A stretch of 64,000 nucleotides of DNA from assembly GCA_020809705.1 (NCBI GenBank), contig CP085825.1:2232001-2296000 (forward strand). The letters run 5' to 3'. The translations under genes were made by a program, and so were the position numbers. The stretch comes from Calonectria ilicicola (Eukaryota; Ascomycota; Sordariomycetes; Hypocreales; Nectriaceae). Position 1 is the stretch's first letter; every line of letters starts with the position of its first letter. Positions 11,148-22,500 of this stretch are shown here, piece after piece. The notes under the pieces were generated by a model. That model made no database searches and was not told the DNA's origin. It saw nothing but the letters and a program-made list of their open reading frames with translations.

Positions 11148-12290
11148 ATGGGCCTCCTGGGCGTATCGCTAATCGTGGCCTCGGTCGTCTGGGTCATCCT
11201 CCGCCCGCCCCCATGGTTGACTCCCCTCCAAGTCCTGCTGCGTTGGAGGGGCACCGGCGCAATCACCGGTTCTGGCACGGTCGCTGACGCTGATGCTGGT
11301 CGTGACGCAAAAGCAAAAGCAAAGGCCGCCGCCGCTGATGAAGGGTCGCATCACGAGGAGAAACCGGGTCAACGGGCTGAACCGGGCGCGCACTCTCAGG
11401 GCCGCACCACCTCGTCCGACCATGACCAACGCCAACCCCAGCGCCGCCTTAACGCCTCTGACGAGGGCTCTTCCTCTTCCGCCCAGCAGCAGCAGCGCGA
11501 TGCTGTCGCAATGCCACCGCCGCCGCCGCCACCTCCCATAATTCAGCCTCCAACCATCACTGAGTCTGAGGACCAGAGCACCCCGAAGGCGGAACCCGCC
11601 GTTCCCTCCATCGCCGTACCTAGCTTCTCTCTGGATGCTCCCACTTCTGCTCCGGCCGCTCGGGGCCCCACCCTCTCCGCCGGCCCTCCGGCTCCCACGG
11701 GTTCCATGATGCCTCCTCCTCCACCGGGACGTATGCCTCCTCCTGCCGGACGACTTCCAACTCTTGCCCAGTTCCCAGCTCCAAATTCTGCTCAGCGTGC
11801 CCGTGGTCCAACACCAAACCGCGGCCCGGCTCCAAGCCGAGGACTTGCTGCCCCCTCCACTGGTCTAGCACCCCCTCCCACTCTCTCTTCCAAACCCTCC
11901 AAACCTAGCCGGAAGGTTCTCCTTACGCCGGGCCACTCTCCTCTTGACTGGGCTAGTATATCTGGTCCAAATGCTGACCTCCGTGGTGTCGACCCCTCCA
12001 CCCCATACCTCCGTGTCACTCCTTCCATGCTAAAGCGCATGACTGGCCGAAAGGGCAAGGATGCTTGGATGGCTCTCAATGGCAAGGTCTACAACGTCTC
12101 TCCATACGCTGACTACCACCCTGGTGGTGTACCAGAGTTGATGCGCGCTGCTGGCCGAGACGGCACCAAGCTGTTTGGTGAAATTCACCCCTGGGTCAAC
12201 TATGAGACCATGTTATCGGCCTGCCTTGTTGGCCTCTTAGTTGAGGAGTCTGAAGGCTCCAAGGAGAGCGAGATGGAGCAAATGGACTAG
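11148..12290 (+). CDS. Cytochrome b5-domain protein, IRC21-like, with N-terminal anchor
   Basis: Heme-binding protein of 380 residues in one exon. An N-terminal hydrophobic segment (MGLLGVSLIVASVVWVIL) probably anchors it in a membrane. About 230 residues of Pro/Ala/Gln-rich low-complexity sequence follow, including runs of eight prolines. The C-terminal about 95 residues form a cytochrome b5 fold: RVTPSMLKRMTGRKGKDAWM, LNGKVYNVSPYADYHPGG and LFGEIHPWVNYETML. The two histidines of HPGG and EIHPW are the expected axial heme ligands. This variant resembles yeast Irc21 and similar b5 proteins rather than microsomal Cyb5 or the fatty-acid desaturases. The redox partner is unknown. The ATG at 11148 is preferred because it opens the hydrophobic segment and has a suitable ACC context. 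Confidence 0.88.
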   Translation: MGLLGVSLIVASVVWVILRPPPWLTPLQVLLRWRGTGAITGSGTVADADAGRDAKAKAKAAAADEGSHHEEKPGQRAEPGAHSQGRTTSSDHDQRQPQRRLNASDEGSSSSAQQQQRDAVAMPPPPPPPPIIQPPTITESEDQSTPKAEPAVPSIAVPSFSLDAPTSAPAARGPTLSAGPPAPTGSMMPPPPPGRMPPPAGRLPTLAQFPAPNSAQRARGPTPNRGPAPSRGLAAPSTGLAPPPTLSSKPSKPSRKVLLTPGHSPLDWASISGPNADLRGVDPSTPYLRVTPSMLKRMTGRKGKDAWMALNGKVYNVSPYADYHPGGVPELMRAAGRDGTKLFGEIHPWVNYETMLSACLVGLLVEESEGSKESEMEQMD

Positions 12291-12452
12291 ATGCTGATTG
12301 ACGATCTAGAATTATACAAATGTATGTGTGTATCTATATATAGACAGTAGACTCTGCGTCGGCGTTTTCTGCGTGGCAACCAGCAAAGGCTAAAGCCACT
12401 GTAATTAGATTTATTTGTGTACACTAGCTAGAAAGATACCCCTGAACCTCTA

Positions 12453-15000
12453 TTACCGTCTCTTCCCGAACCTAAATTTTAAATCATCGTCACTATCATC
12501 GCTATCCGCAATTGTGATAGGCTTCCGCGCCGCCCTTTGCCGTTTCGGTGGCTGTTCCGCCGCTGGTTCTGGGGCTGTCCGCTTGCTTCCTTGGCTGGTT
12601 GCCCGCGACGACTGGCTCCTTGTGTTAGTTTGTGACTGAGATGCCGATGCGCGCGTTCGTGTTTGTGGTTCAGACTCCAGTGCTTGAGTCTTGTCTGGTT
12701 CGTCGTCACTGCTGTCTGACAACACGATTCCCACAACCCGTTTTGGAGGTGGTCGTTTGGGTGGAGGCGCAGATGCTGTTGCCCGCGAACCCTGAGATTC
12801 AGTGCCAGATAACTGGCTGGTTGGCTTCTTTTTGGGCAGGCTGTCCTCATCCTCTAGCCAATAGTCATCGCCCACTCCAAACTCCTTGTTCTTGACTTCA
12901 GTCAATGAGACAATAACCTTCGAGGGAGGTCTCCCGGTTGTCTCTCCGCGCGGTCTAAATTTTTTGAAGTTTTTTATGCCATTCCACTTTGGGTTCCAAC
13001 GGCCGTTTGCAATGTCTTCTTCTCGTGAGTTGGACCGCGATGTCGGAGCCCGCACTTCCATCTCCTCGACGATGTTGAGCCGACGAATTTCGGATAGATC
13101 TACATCGTCGGGAAGGTTGGCCAAATCCTCCTTCTCAGCTTGGGCTCGGGCCTCTTCTTGTTCCCGATTTTGAGCTGCCACTGCCAAAACATCCAATTCC
13201 TTCTTGATCTTTTTCTTAGGGGAGGGCTGGACGGGTTCAGCGGGTTCTTCGGGCTCTTCAGGGGGAGCGTCAAGATCTTCGCCTCTTTCTAACCGCTGCC
13301 GTTTAAACTTGGCCGCGGCGGGGGCCATCCCTTCCATAAGGTCATCTTCCGGGAGAGGGGATGCAGGTCGCTTTCTTTGTGATCGTCGGTTAGTTGCTGG
13401 CCGCTCCAGAGGGAGCGGGGGATTGGGTTCTTGTGAAACGAACAGCCCTCCCTCCTCTTCTTCAGCTGCTGGTGGATTTTCTGGAACGGGCTCTGGGGCC
13501 ACAGGGGCCACATCCGTTGCTGGTGTTTCATCCATGTCGATATCTGCGTCATCATCAAAGCCCGCAAACCGTCTCTTCACGGTCCGTCTGGTTCTGCCTC
13601 TTCTGGGGAGAGCCTGGGGTTTCTCTTCGGGTTCTTGTGCCTGTGTGTCCATACTTTCACTTTCTGCAACACTTTCTGGCACCGGATCTGGCTGGAGACT
13701 TAAGGCCGTGTCCTGCGGTTCTTGTGTGTTGGGCGCAGATTCGACCTCAAGTGGTCGGCGTAACATGCTTGGATCTTTGATGAGAATTGCTTCCAAGAAC
13801 TCACTCTGTTCAATTGGTCGGTGATCGAGCCTCAAAGATACCGCAGTGATGAATTCAGTATACCAGGATAATAAAGACCCCTTGGAAGGTAGGTATCTGA
13901 CCAACACAACGCCTTTGCCCTCGCTCCCGTCATCGAAAGCGCCGAGCCCCTTTTCACCAGCAACATTCTTCACATACTGCACAAACTCATCCACTTCGGT
14001 TTCTTTGGGGACAACATCACCCAATAACGCCTTGCCGCCCCCACCAGTAATGGGCGCTAATAGATTGTTATACTGAGCTTTGTCGTAAAATATAAAAGTA
14101 TAGCCATCAAAAATATCTCTTCTCTCCGAGTCAGGGGCATAAGCCGAGTCGGGGCGCTGAACGGGCTCTCCGCCTGGTGGAGGCAAATGCTGCATTGCAT
14201 CTGGCCAGCATGCGTCGAAGTCATTTTCCAAGGCACTCGCCCCTGCAGCATCTCCATCTGCAGGTACATTGGCAACCTCTACTATAGCCTCCAAGAAGCT
14301 CTCATTCACGATATATCGTCCATTAATGAGAGCTTGGAGACCCTTGGCTGTATTCCGCTTCTTCGAAACTACATGCGTAGTAGATTTCGTGTAATCTGTC
14401 AGGAGTTTGATGTCAAGCTGCTCAAATCTCTCCTGTAGCTTTGCCAGGGGTTTTGTTTGTAGTTCTTTATTCGTGAATGAGAAAGCAAACTCGACCGAGT
14501 TCCATGTAATGCTGAATCAGTCAGCAACTGTTTAGATATATGGAGAACCGTCCATACCGAAACTTATTGGGACATTTTCCCATAATCATTTCTGCTGATT
14601 TTTCATCAAGGACAAATTTTTTACCCTTAATCTTTTGTCCATTGACAACAGTTCCTGTCTTAGTCGCCAAGTCCTCGATTGTAAGGGTCGACCGACTCGA
14701 ATGATTATAGACTTGTCCTCCTTTAACTTCATCGATAGTAATGGTCAAATGTTTTCGAGAAATAGTGTTATGTGATATTGCGAGTTGTCCAGCTGGTCAA
14801 AATACATTAACTTCCAAAGCTCGTCCTGGTGAAGTCGAGTTGATCACTCACGCTCGGCTGCGGTTCGACCGAATAGGTACGTCTTTCCTGGCCGTAGCCA
14901 TAGACGTCGCCCTGCACAAACGAGCTGTCAGACGTTGACTTCTTGCAAAATATGTCCCAAGCTTACCCTCAAATACATCGGGGTTTTCTAAGAGCCACAT
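12453..15000 (-). CDS. NBS1: NBS1/nibrin homologue of the MRE11-RAD50-NBS1 complex
   Basis: Nibrin recruits MRE11-RAD50 and the ATM/Tel1 kinase to DNA double-strand breaks in the nucleus. Minus-strand exons are 15000-14967, 14911-14852, 14792-14558 and 14511-12453, giving 795 residues. The 34-nt first exon encodes MWLLENPDVFE. Splicing gives the hallmark GRRLWLRPGKTYLFGRTAAE, then ISRKHLTI and NGQKIKGKKF, an FHA phosphopeptide-binding domain (residues 1 to about 110). A BRCT-type segment follows (TDYTKSTTHVVSKKRNTAKG, GRYIVNESFLEAIVE). A degenerate second BRCT is likely before residue 320. The long tail is acidic and disordered and ends DDDLKFRFGKRR, a C-terminus typical of fungal NBS1. Aspergillus calls the orthologue RcaA or ScaA; I am not certain which, so I use the general symbol. 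Confidence 0.93.
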
Positions 15001-15751
15001 TTTCGGGCATTTGGCGCTGCGCAAAGGCTATCACGGTCGCATAGTGAAGGTGATGACGTGAGGATAACACGGCGAACTTTGCGGGGCGTGGGGACGCGTC
15101 AAGCACCGACGCCAAGTCACGTGTCCATGTTCATTCAATCCCCTCGTTCCCTAATTTCTCTTGAAGCACGCGTACATGTGCTCCTGTTCAAACTGTTTCT
15201 CCTTCCCTGTTGTTTTTTCTTGCATGAATTCCGGTGCAAAAGGGTAGGTTCCCTTCAGAGCACTCAAATTGAGTTCTGATGTTGGGATTTTAGGCAAAAC
15301 ATGCAACCCAACAGTGCACAAGACATCAGGCTGAAACCGCATTCTGAAACTACACCATCTGTTCAGCTATGCATTCATAAACATATTCATAAATATAATG
15401 ATCGTAATATATTTTCAGAGTACCTCCTATTTTAAGCATGCAATTTCATTCGGTTCATCTGCCCATCAAGATATTTGTCACATCTTCTCGGCGTTGTGCG
15501 AGTGAATGTTTCATTCCAGATGGCGGGATCAAGTGTGACGTTCTGTGATCGCCTTCAATAATATTCTTCATCTCAACCCCTTCAGTGTGTTTTAATAATC
15601 ATTATGTGGGTGATATTGTCTCGTGTGGTTTTGGAATTTGGAAACCGGCGATGAGTCAATATCCAACCATACCTTCATCTCATATTTCGCCGTGCTCGCC
15701 TTCGCCATTAGCATTTATTTTTATCTATATAACTTAAAATAAGGACAGAAA
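15001..15751. other. Upstream region of NBS1 and 3' region of the dioxygenase gene
   Basis: Intergenic, 0.75 kb, both neighbours on the minus strand. The part nearest 15000 should hold the NBS1 promoter. The part near 15750 is AT-rich with several ATTTAT-type stretches that suit a 3' end. No gene seen. Confidence 0.5.
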
Positions 15752-16913
15752 TCAAGGCTTGGCCCCTAATGTAGCAGCCACATATGCCTCCCGGACATTG
15801 GACATGTTTACCCCAATTGGCATCCACCCAAGTACCGCATTGTTATTCCCAAAGTAGTCAACCGCTAGCCATGACACGATTGGGTCCGAGGTCTTGAGCG
15901 CTTGGCGAAAGTAATAGTCCTTGTTATTTGGCGTGAATTCTTGCTTATTCTTTCGATATGCCGGTAGCTTTTCAACATTATAGATCAAGTCCTGGTCAAA
16001 GAATAATTGCCCGATGTGTGTCGCCGTGTCGCTTATAATTCTGTTGCCCACTATTCTGGGTTTAAGATGCGTCATGATGTGGACATGAGAAGCGCGTCCA
16101 GAGTAATGGCCTGGGAAAATGCTCTTGAAGAAAACGACGCCATCTTTGTCAGTCTTCTGGGCCCCGCGGTTAAACGTTCTGCGTGCGTTGCTCGGGTCCT
16201 TGTGGCCGGAACCATTCCCATCAGCTACCACACCAGAATATACCCCAGTGGCATTTGTGTCTATGAAAAGTTAGTTGTAATCGTCAAAGTGTCTTCGAAA
16301 AGAACTCACGCCATATTTCAACATAGACATCCTCAACTGGCTCACACGAGTGGGTGTCAACAACTTGGAAGTCGAGGAAGAGAATTACGCCATCTTGGCC
16401 GTCGACCAGATCATCGCGTACTTTTTCCCCTTCCACATCTAAACTAATGTAAGTATAATATTGTAGCAAAGAATCACGCATTTTCTCACAGTATGGACCT
16501 TCAGTCAGCTCTGGATGGAGCACACATCCATTCCCAGCAGTCGAAAATATGTTGAAAAGGTCGGCGGGATCGAAATTTCTCTTGGTCGCCTCGCGGTTCT
16601 TGATATTATCTCCTTTCAAAAAAGTCAGCAACCTTTTACATGAAACCAGCGGCCACGTTTTCGACGGCGTACCACTAGCTTGGCTCTTTCCCCATAGGGA
16701 CTCCCGCCGACCAATGCGCCGCTCAACCGCACGGGCAAAAACGCCGTCACGCTGGAATTTTTCGGCACAGTGGCTTAAATCCATACTATTTCGCTCCGCA
16801 TAGACTTCTCGAGCATGGAGCTCGGCTCCCAATGACTTGCCTGCATGAGCATCGGCTTGCGCCCAGAACAGCCAAGGAGAGATGAGGCGAACAAGGTATG
16901 ACTGGGGACGCAT
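15752..16913 (-). CDS. Secreted intradiol ring-cleavage dioxygenase
   Basis: Fungal extracellular intradiol dioxygenases use Fe(III) to cleave catechol-type or hydroxyquinol-type rings from lignin or plant phenols. Minus-strand exons are 16913-16490, 16438-16310 and 16260-15752, giving 353 residues. The first intron restores ELTEGPYYVEGEKVRDDLVD. The second restores VYVEIWHTNATGVYSGVVAD. Iron ligands are visible: Tyr in GVYSG, Tyr in FPGHYSG, and two His in RASHVHIMTH. The N-terminus has a secretion-type hydrophobic segment (LVRLISPWLFWAQADA). The usual IWHCN motif reads IWHTN here, losing one cysteine. Substrate cannot be read from sequence. A transporter gene follows on the same strand, possibly linked to uptake of breakdown products. 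Confidence 0.9.
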
Positions 16914-18039
16914 GGTGGGCGATGAGATTTAGATGGTGAGGCAGCTACGAAATACGAATTGAAGGACGTCTTCAATCATTAAATAATTCTCGAGAGAAAG
17001 ACATGATGCAGGGCTGTGATTGGGATGGCCCACAATTGAAAGCCAAATCACGATCAACGACCCAACTACATGAAACGGAAGTCCTAGCACAGTTAAGGGA
17101 TGCATATTGGGACTAGTCTAGAATAGACGCGGGGTAATACTTTTTTCAGCTGGTGAAAGAATACGACAAATGTTGAAAAGAGGCGTTTGTGGCCACCAAT
17201 TGGAGTCTCCCTCGGTAATCACGGAGCACACAACCAGAACACTACATGGCATTGATTGGCGCTGACAAAGACCAATTGCACCAGACTCATTATCCACCAG
17301 TGTCAGATGACACGGCCGCCAAGTGTCTGTCGATTCTTTCAACGCGACAAATGGATAATTATAGACAATGGTCCATTTAATGCACCCAACCCGATGACAA
17401 GCTTGGTCGTCCGAGCTTAAGCTTGCATCACTATTTCACCCAATGAAAAGTTTATTTGAGGTACCACAGTGCATTAACGAGACATCCCGGGCATAACAAT
17501 GCACCCAATTCTTTGTCCCGGCTATACTATCCACTACTTTTACAGCACTTGGTAGAAAGCAGATCAAGAGGCATAGTTAGTATTCCTTCTACGCCTTGGA
17601 TATTGTGTAACATCGATGATGTCGTCTACTTCAAGGGCATGCCATCCTTGCATGTTTCAACATTAGTCCAGAATATCCCATGTCTCGCAATTGATACGAC
17701 ATTTTAGAGATATTTACCAGATAGTTGCCTTGCGATCATTATATCGCTTCACTATATATTTTGGTTATTTAAACGCTGGACGTTGGAATTCATATTTACC
17801 GTGCATCGGATAATATATTAATCTACCGCATCACGAAGTTTCAGTAATGGTCAAATACTCGGAACCATCATGACAGATAGGTAGTCATAACAACAGTAGC
17901 AATGAACTAAACAATGATTGTGATGATTTTGATAGGGTATATTAAAATATAAATATTACCACCTTCCGTTTTTGCTATTTGTAATCCTTTTTGGCCTTTT
18001 CAAAACGGCGCAAGCAATATTGCGATCCCTAAGCCATAC
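16914..18039. other. Intergenic stretch between transporter and dioxygenase genes
   Basis: 1.1 kb upstream of the dioxygenase gene and downstream of the MFS gene. It is AT-rich from about 17700. No open frame longer than about 80 codons, and no recognisable element. Confidence 0.5.
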
Positions 18040-19557
18040 CTAGACCCTTGCCGACTTATAGCAGTCGAGAAACATTCGCTTTCGTCCAGCAATCTTGCTC
18101 TTCACACTTACGGCCTCGCTATTTGTTGTTGTTACACGGTTGATGTTCTGGGGGTCTTGGTTTGTTTGTCGAGCCACCTCTGTGATTTCACCAATCTTCC
18201 AGCCACGCAATACCACAAGGCATGAACCAGCCACAATGTACATGAAACCAACAAAGAGCTGAGTTCCAATATACTTACCAGTTCCCGCTACAATCTCCAA
18301 GGCAATGGGTTCGCTGAAGGTACAGGGCAGAACAATGACGAGCCACACCAGATTGAGAGCGGCAGGAACATCAGGGAGACCAACAACTTCCGCGGTTACA
18401 GGGCCAATTGTAGCCCAGAAGGTGCCTGCCACCGCTCCACCAACCAAGGTAAATAGAATCAAGACACCGTAGACCTTACCGTTGATCCAGAGAGCAAAGG
18501 TGAGGACGGCAGCTGCAAATGTAGTCCAGCAAGCCATGTTAATGCGGCCAGTCCTGTCACTGAAATAGCCAATAAAAGGTCGACCCACGCCCTGGCCCAG
18601 ATTGAACAAGGCACTGATGAGAGAAGCCTGTGATGCATCGAGTCCAATCTCGTTGGCATAGTTGGCTAAGCTGAAAATCAACACGATATACCCCAGCATG
18701 CTGAACCATCCATAGGCACAGAGCAAAAGATACTCAACACGTTTGAATAAAGATATATCGAACGGAGCCTGGCGAGCGCCAATGATCTTGTTACGATCTT
18801 TGACTAGGAGGGTGCAGATGGAATTGACCACTATGACCAGGATACCGAGGATGCGAAACGACCATCCCAGGCCGAGGTTCCGTATCATAGCGCCGCTCGC
18901 GAGCGAATAGAGAACGCCGCCAAGGCCGGAACCGGCTGCCGAGATACCATTGGCTAAGGACCGGCGGGTGGTAAACCACTGGGGGACGATGCCAACACTG
19001 GGGACGAAGAGAAAACCCATACCCAATCCAAACATGATACCCTGGGTAAGAAAAAGATGCCAAATCTTATGAGCGAAGCTGGCACATATTAGACTAGCTC
19101 CTTCGAGGGCAATGCCGATGAATAAAGTTGGCTTGGTTCCGAATTCGCGGACACAAAGAGTAGCGAGGGGAGAGATGAGCAGGGCACAGCTGACACTTAG
19201 GGAACCGATAAAGGCGTAGTCTAGGGATGTGGCGCCGGGATAAGTATTTTTCTCCAAGTAATGGGCGAGGAAGACTCCATAACTGGAGTTGAGACCCCAG
19301 GTATGGCCGTTGATGATGGCGACACAGGCGGTACAGACCCAACCATAGCCTCCATTGGGCGGTGGCGGCGGCCCATTGGCTTCGACAGGGGATTCCTCAT
19401 CATTCTTGGACGAGGGCGGTCGATCGTTGACCTGCTGTACGGCAGTGATGGTGTCACCATCATCGAGTGTTGAGGTTTCCGGGCTGTCGGGCCCTTCCCG
19501 ATCCCTGTCATGTGAATTTTTCTTCTCGTCCATTTTACAGGAGGGGCAAGAAGTCAA
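18040..19557 (-). CDS. MFS transporter, monocarboxylate (MCT/MCH) type
   Basis: A single-exon frame of 505 codons; the start may instead be the second ATG at codon 9 (MDEKKNSHD, 19533). It has about 70 hydrophilic N-terminal residues, then the MCT-family opening motif PPNGGYGWVCTACVAI. About 12 hydrophobic segments follow in two groups of six, with a central loop (VKDRNKIIGARQAPFD). Typical MCH features include LNSSYGVFLAHYL, GGVLYSLASG and FNLGQGVGRPFIGYFSDRTG. Family members in fungi move small carboxylates or related molecules by proton-linked or facilitated transport, and some handle riboflavin (Mch5), so the substrate is open. It lies about 1.1 kb downstream of the dioxygenase gene on the same strand. 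Confidence 0.9.
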   Translation of the reverse strand: MTSCPSCKMDEKKNSHDRDREGPDSPETSTLDDGDTITAVQQVNDRPPSSKNDEESPVEANGPPPPPNGGYGWVCTACVAIINGHTWGLNSSYGVFLAHYLEKNTYPGATSLDYAFIGSLSVSCALLISPLATLCVREFGTKPTLFIGIALEGASLICASFAHKIWHLFLTQGIMFGLGMGFLFVPSVGIVPQWFTTRRSLANGISAAGSGLGGVLYSLASGAMIRNLGLGWSFRILGILVIVVNSICTLLVKDRNKIIGARQAPFDISLFKRVEYLLLCAYGWFSMLGYIVLIFSLANYANEIGLDASQASLISALFNLGQGVGRPFIGYFSDRTGRINMACWTTFAAAVLTFALWINGKVYGVLILFTLVGGAVAGTFWATIGPVTAEVVGLPDVPAALNLVWLVIVLPCTFSEPIALEIVAGTGKYIGTQLFVGFMYIVAGSCLVVLRGWKIGEITEVARQTNQDPQNINRVTTTNSEAVSVKSKIAGRKRMFLDCYKSARV

Positions 19558-22500
19558 TGTCGGCTATGGGCTCGAGTTGTTGCGAGGGGCCGCTGAGAAG
19601 GCTCCTACAACAGAGGACAAGTCAAGTCTACGGCCACAAACCTGGGGAAGAGGAGATGCCGGTGAGAGGTTGGACATAGGGGTCAGGCCTTGCTTATGAC
19701 ACAGAAAATCCAAGACTGGGGCCCCAAATTTGATCTAAGAAGGGCCAGATGACCCCGGCTTTTGTGTGGATGCTTGTCCGCGTCGGAGGATGGGCTGGTC
19801 CACTTGTGTTCGTCGAAGCCGACAACCGGAAATGGCTTTCGGGGATAGCGCGGACGCTTCGAAGACGGCTTTTTCCCGCCTGGCACGGCGGAAGCCTTCC
19901 CCTCTTGGGGAACATGGTTGGCTGGCTTGCAACGGAGAGTTGTGGCTAACTTTGAGGGGGACGTCATAGCAACAGGAAGAAGGTTGGAAGAGGTTTGGCT
20001 AATTGGGATGGCTTTGCTTTTGCGCCGATAGGATAGGCCGATAAGATGGGAGCCGCTACTGCGGTGCTACCCGCGACACGTTGAAACATGGCAGAGACAG
20101 CCGATGGCTGCTGCTGCTGCGTGGGCGCAGATCTGAATCTGGAAGGTTATTGCTATGCGCACAGCTCGGGATAATTCCCCCGTTTCATCTCCTCGGTCGA
20201 GAGCTCGCGAGCGGGGAAGGGCGTCAATGGCATTCGGCCGATCGGCACGGGAAGCGTTTTTCGCGTCGAGACGCTACCCGAGCCGCATGTTGGTTATTCA
20301 GTGGCCATGCACAGACGACGAACTGCATGGGGGAGAGCCCGAAGGGCGTCGCCGCCAGCCAATGACAGGCCTCTCAAAAAGAGCTGGTGGTCAAAGCCAT
20401 GCATTAGGGTGGTTGTCTCCTAAAACAATATTGAGAAACGCTAAATAATGAGGGAAACACTGTGTTCTATTGGACCTATTCTTTTTTTTTTCTTTTACTA
20501 TTAGTGCCCTTGCAGAAAGTTGGCTAGCTCTCAGTTGCCAATTCCCATTGAGGGTGCTGCCCTCAAAATCGGATTTATGGGTTTTTGCGGTAAAAAGACG
20601 TCGTAAATATAGCCATTCGTGTTAAAAAAAAAATGGGTTGGTCCTCAAGAATAAACCATGTAAATGTGACTATATTTCAAGACTCGTTAAGCCTGCAGGA
20701 CAGTGTCTAATCAACTAGACTACACAGATAACTTGCGGGATTTCTCATTAGAAAGATTTTCCATTATAAGTAAATTCCAATTAACTGCCAGGTTTATCTC
20801 ATGAACATGTTCTTCGGTTCTCTCACTAATTCAACCTCACAATTGTGTCTACTAATGAACAAGGTACATCGAAAGCATCTGCAATCCCCTTCTATGAGCT
20901 TTGCAGATATCGAGACGAGATTATCTAAGAGGGTTAAGCATCCCTCCCAGATCTCTAAGGCTCGCAGGGTGATATCTCGGTGACGCAAATCTTCCCAGTA
21001 TGATCGCGTATCGTGTGTAATAACCGCTCTTCAGTAGATGGAATTGTAGCCTCTGGTCCGGATATGACCTGTTCAGTGGTTTTCTTGTTCATCCAAATGT
21101 GCTTGATTCCGCTTGTCGGTCATAAGAACGGGTATTTTGGATATCAACTATCACAGCACTGTCATAGAAGATAGTCATTCGAGCTGTTATCCTCTATAAA
21201 TCATCAAGATTATTGTCTGTTTTGACAAGTTTGCCCCTCGGAGGCTGTTGAATCCGAGCTGCAAAGTTGCCATGAGAACCAGTGAATTAAGAATGTTTGC
21301 AAAGGTGATTGAAGTCTAAAATGACAATCTCTTTATCATTGCTAAGTTAGTTCAGGAATCTCTATACGTGGTCAAAAAATGAGTACCGCCTCGTCCCAAA
21401 GAACGTATGGACGAAATTAAATGAAGTTTGGCTTCGAACTAGAACACTAAGATCGAAGTAACGAGCTCTACTATAACTGACGAGTGAAGAGCTTTTATAA
21501 TTCTGATCTGAATTTCTGCGCTATGGCACAGAGATGCAACGATGCAACCAAGCTTTGCTACTCTCTCCCACAACCCCGAATCAGCTCCAATAGCAGCCTA
21601 AATCATCCACGCAATGAACTGTTCTAGTCTTCGAATATTTTCAACTTATAACTTAGTCAATACCAAATCACCATGTTCTAATAAAGTTGGCCACAAGACT
21701 TGCTTAACCTAAACTGAGCCTGTGTCTGCACATTCAAGTAGAAAGGCCCCAAAAATTAGGTACAGGGTGGCAGCCCATTGTTGCTCCAAACAAATCAATG
21801 AGCTAAGCTTGACAATTCACGGACCTTAGCTAGATTGACCACTTTAGAGAAAAGCATGAAAAATGAGGCCAAGGCTGTTGTTTTATTCACTAAGGCTAAT
21901 ATCACGTTTACAAATATATCTCTCCTCTCTCACAAACCCATGCTAGACTATTACGATATTGCACATTCTATCATGTATCTATTATGACTATGGGGAATAC
22001 TCAAAAAGAAAAAGAGTTTCTGAGACTGGGCACTTAATCTGATGTCCTTACAAAAAAAAAATCGGGACAGCTTTTGGTGAGAATTGTGTCACGTTACAAC
22101 TTGCCGAAATAGAATGGGGAAACCCCGCTGCAGAAGCTAGATTATCAATGTGGGTATGGGGAAGATCTAAGATTTGAAATATGAGGATCTCTTATGGCGT
22201 GATGACTAGATAACATTGTTTTGTGGGGGCCCAGATGGAATCTTGGAATAGAGACTGGCCTTGTTTCAAGTGGAGGCAGCTATCTACCTTGCCACGCTCT
22301 GCCCTATCGCAGCTGTACTACGTCAGGTGATGAGATTGAGAGATTCTCGCTTACTAGCACTGACTGTAGGACATATAGCAAGACTTCTGGAAGGGATGAT
22401 GAGAAATAAACGGTCTGCCAGCAGTGGCAATCGAGAGAGTCAAGGAGAGCTTTTCGTGCCACTTGACTCGTGGTCTCTCTGAGGCCATCTATAGGTAGCT

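Noticed and set aside
13204..13824. 206-codon plus-strand frame inside NBS1
   Set aside because: Ser/Gly-rich shadow of the acidic NBS1 tail; NBS1 is supported by FHA, BRCT and C-terminal motifs.
20794..20988. Possible transposase remnant (minus strand)
   Set aside because: The 64-residue fragment could come from a decayed element, but I could not match it to any transposase or reverse transcriptase motif and saw no terminal repeats.
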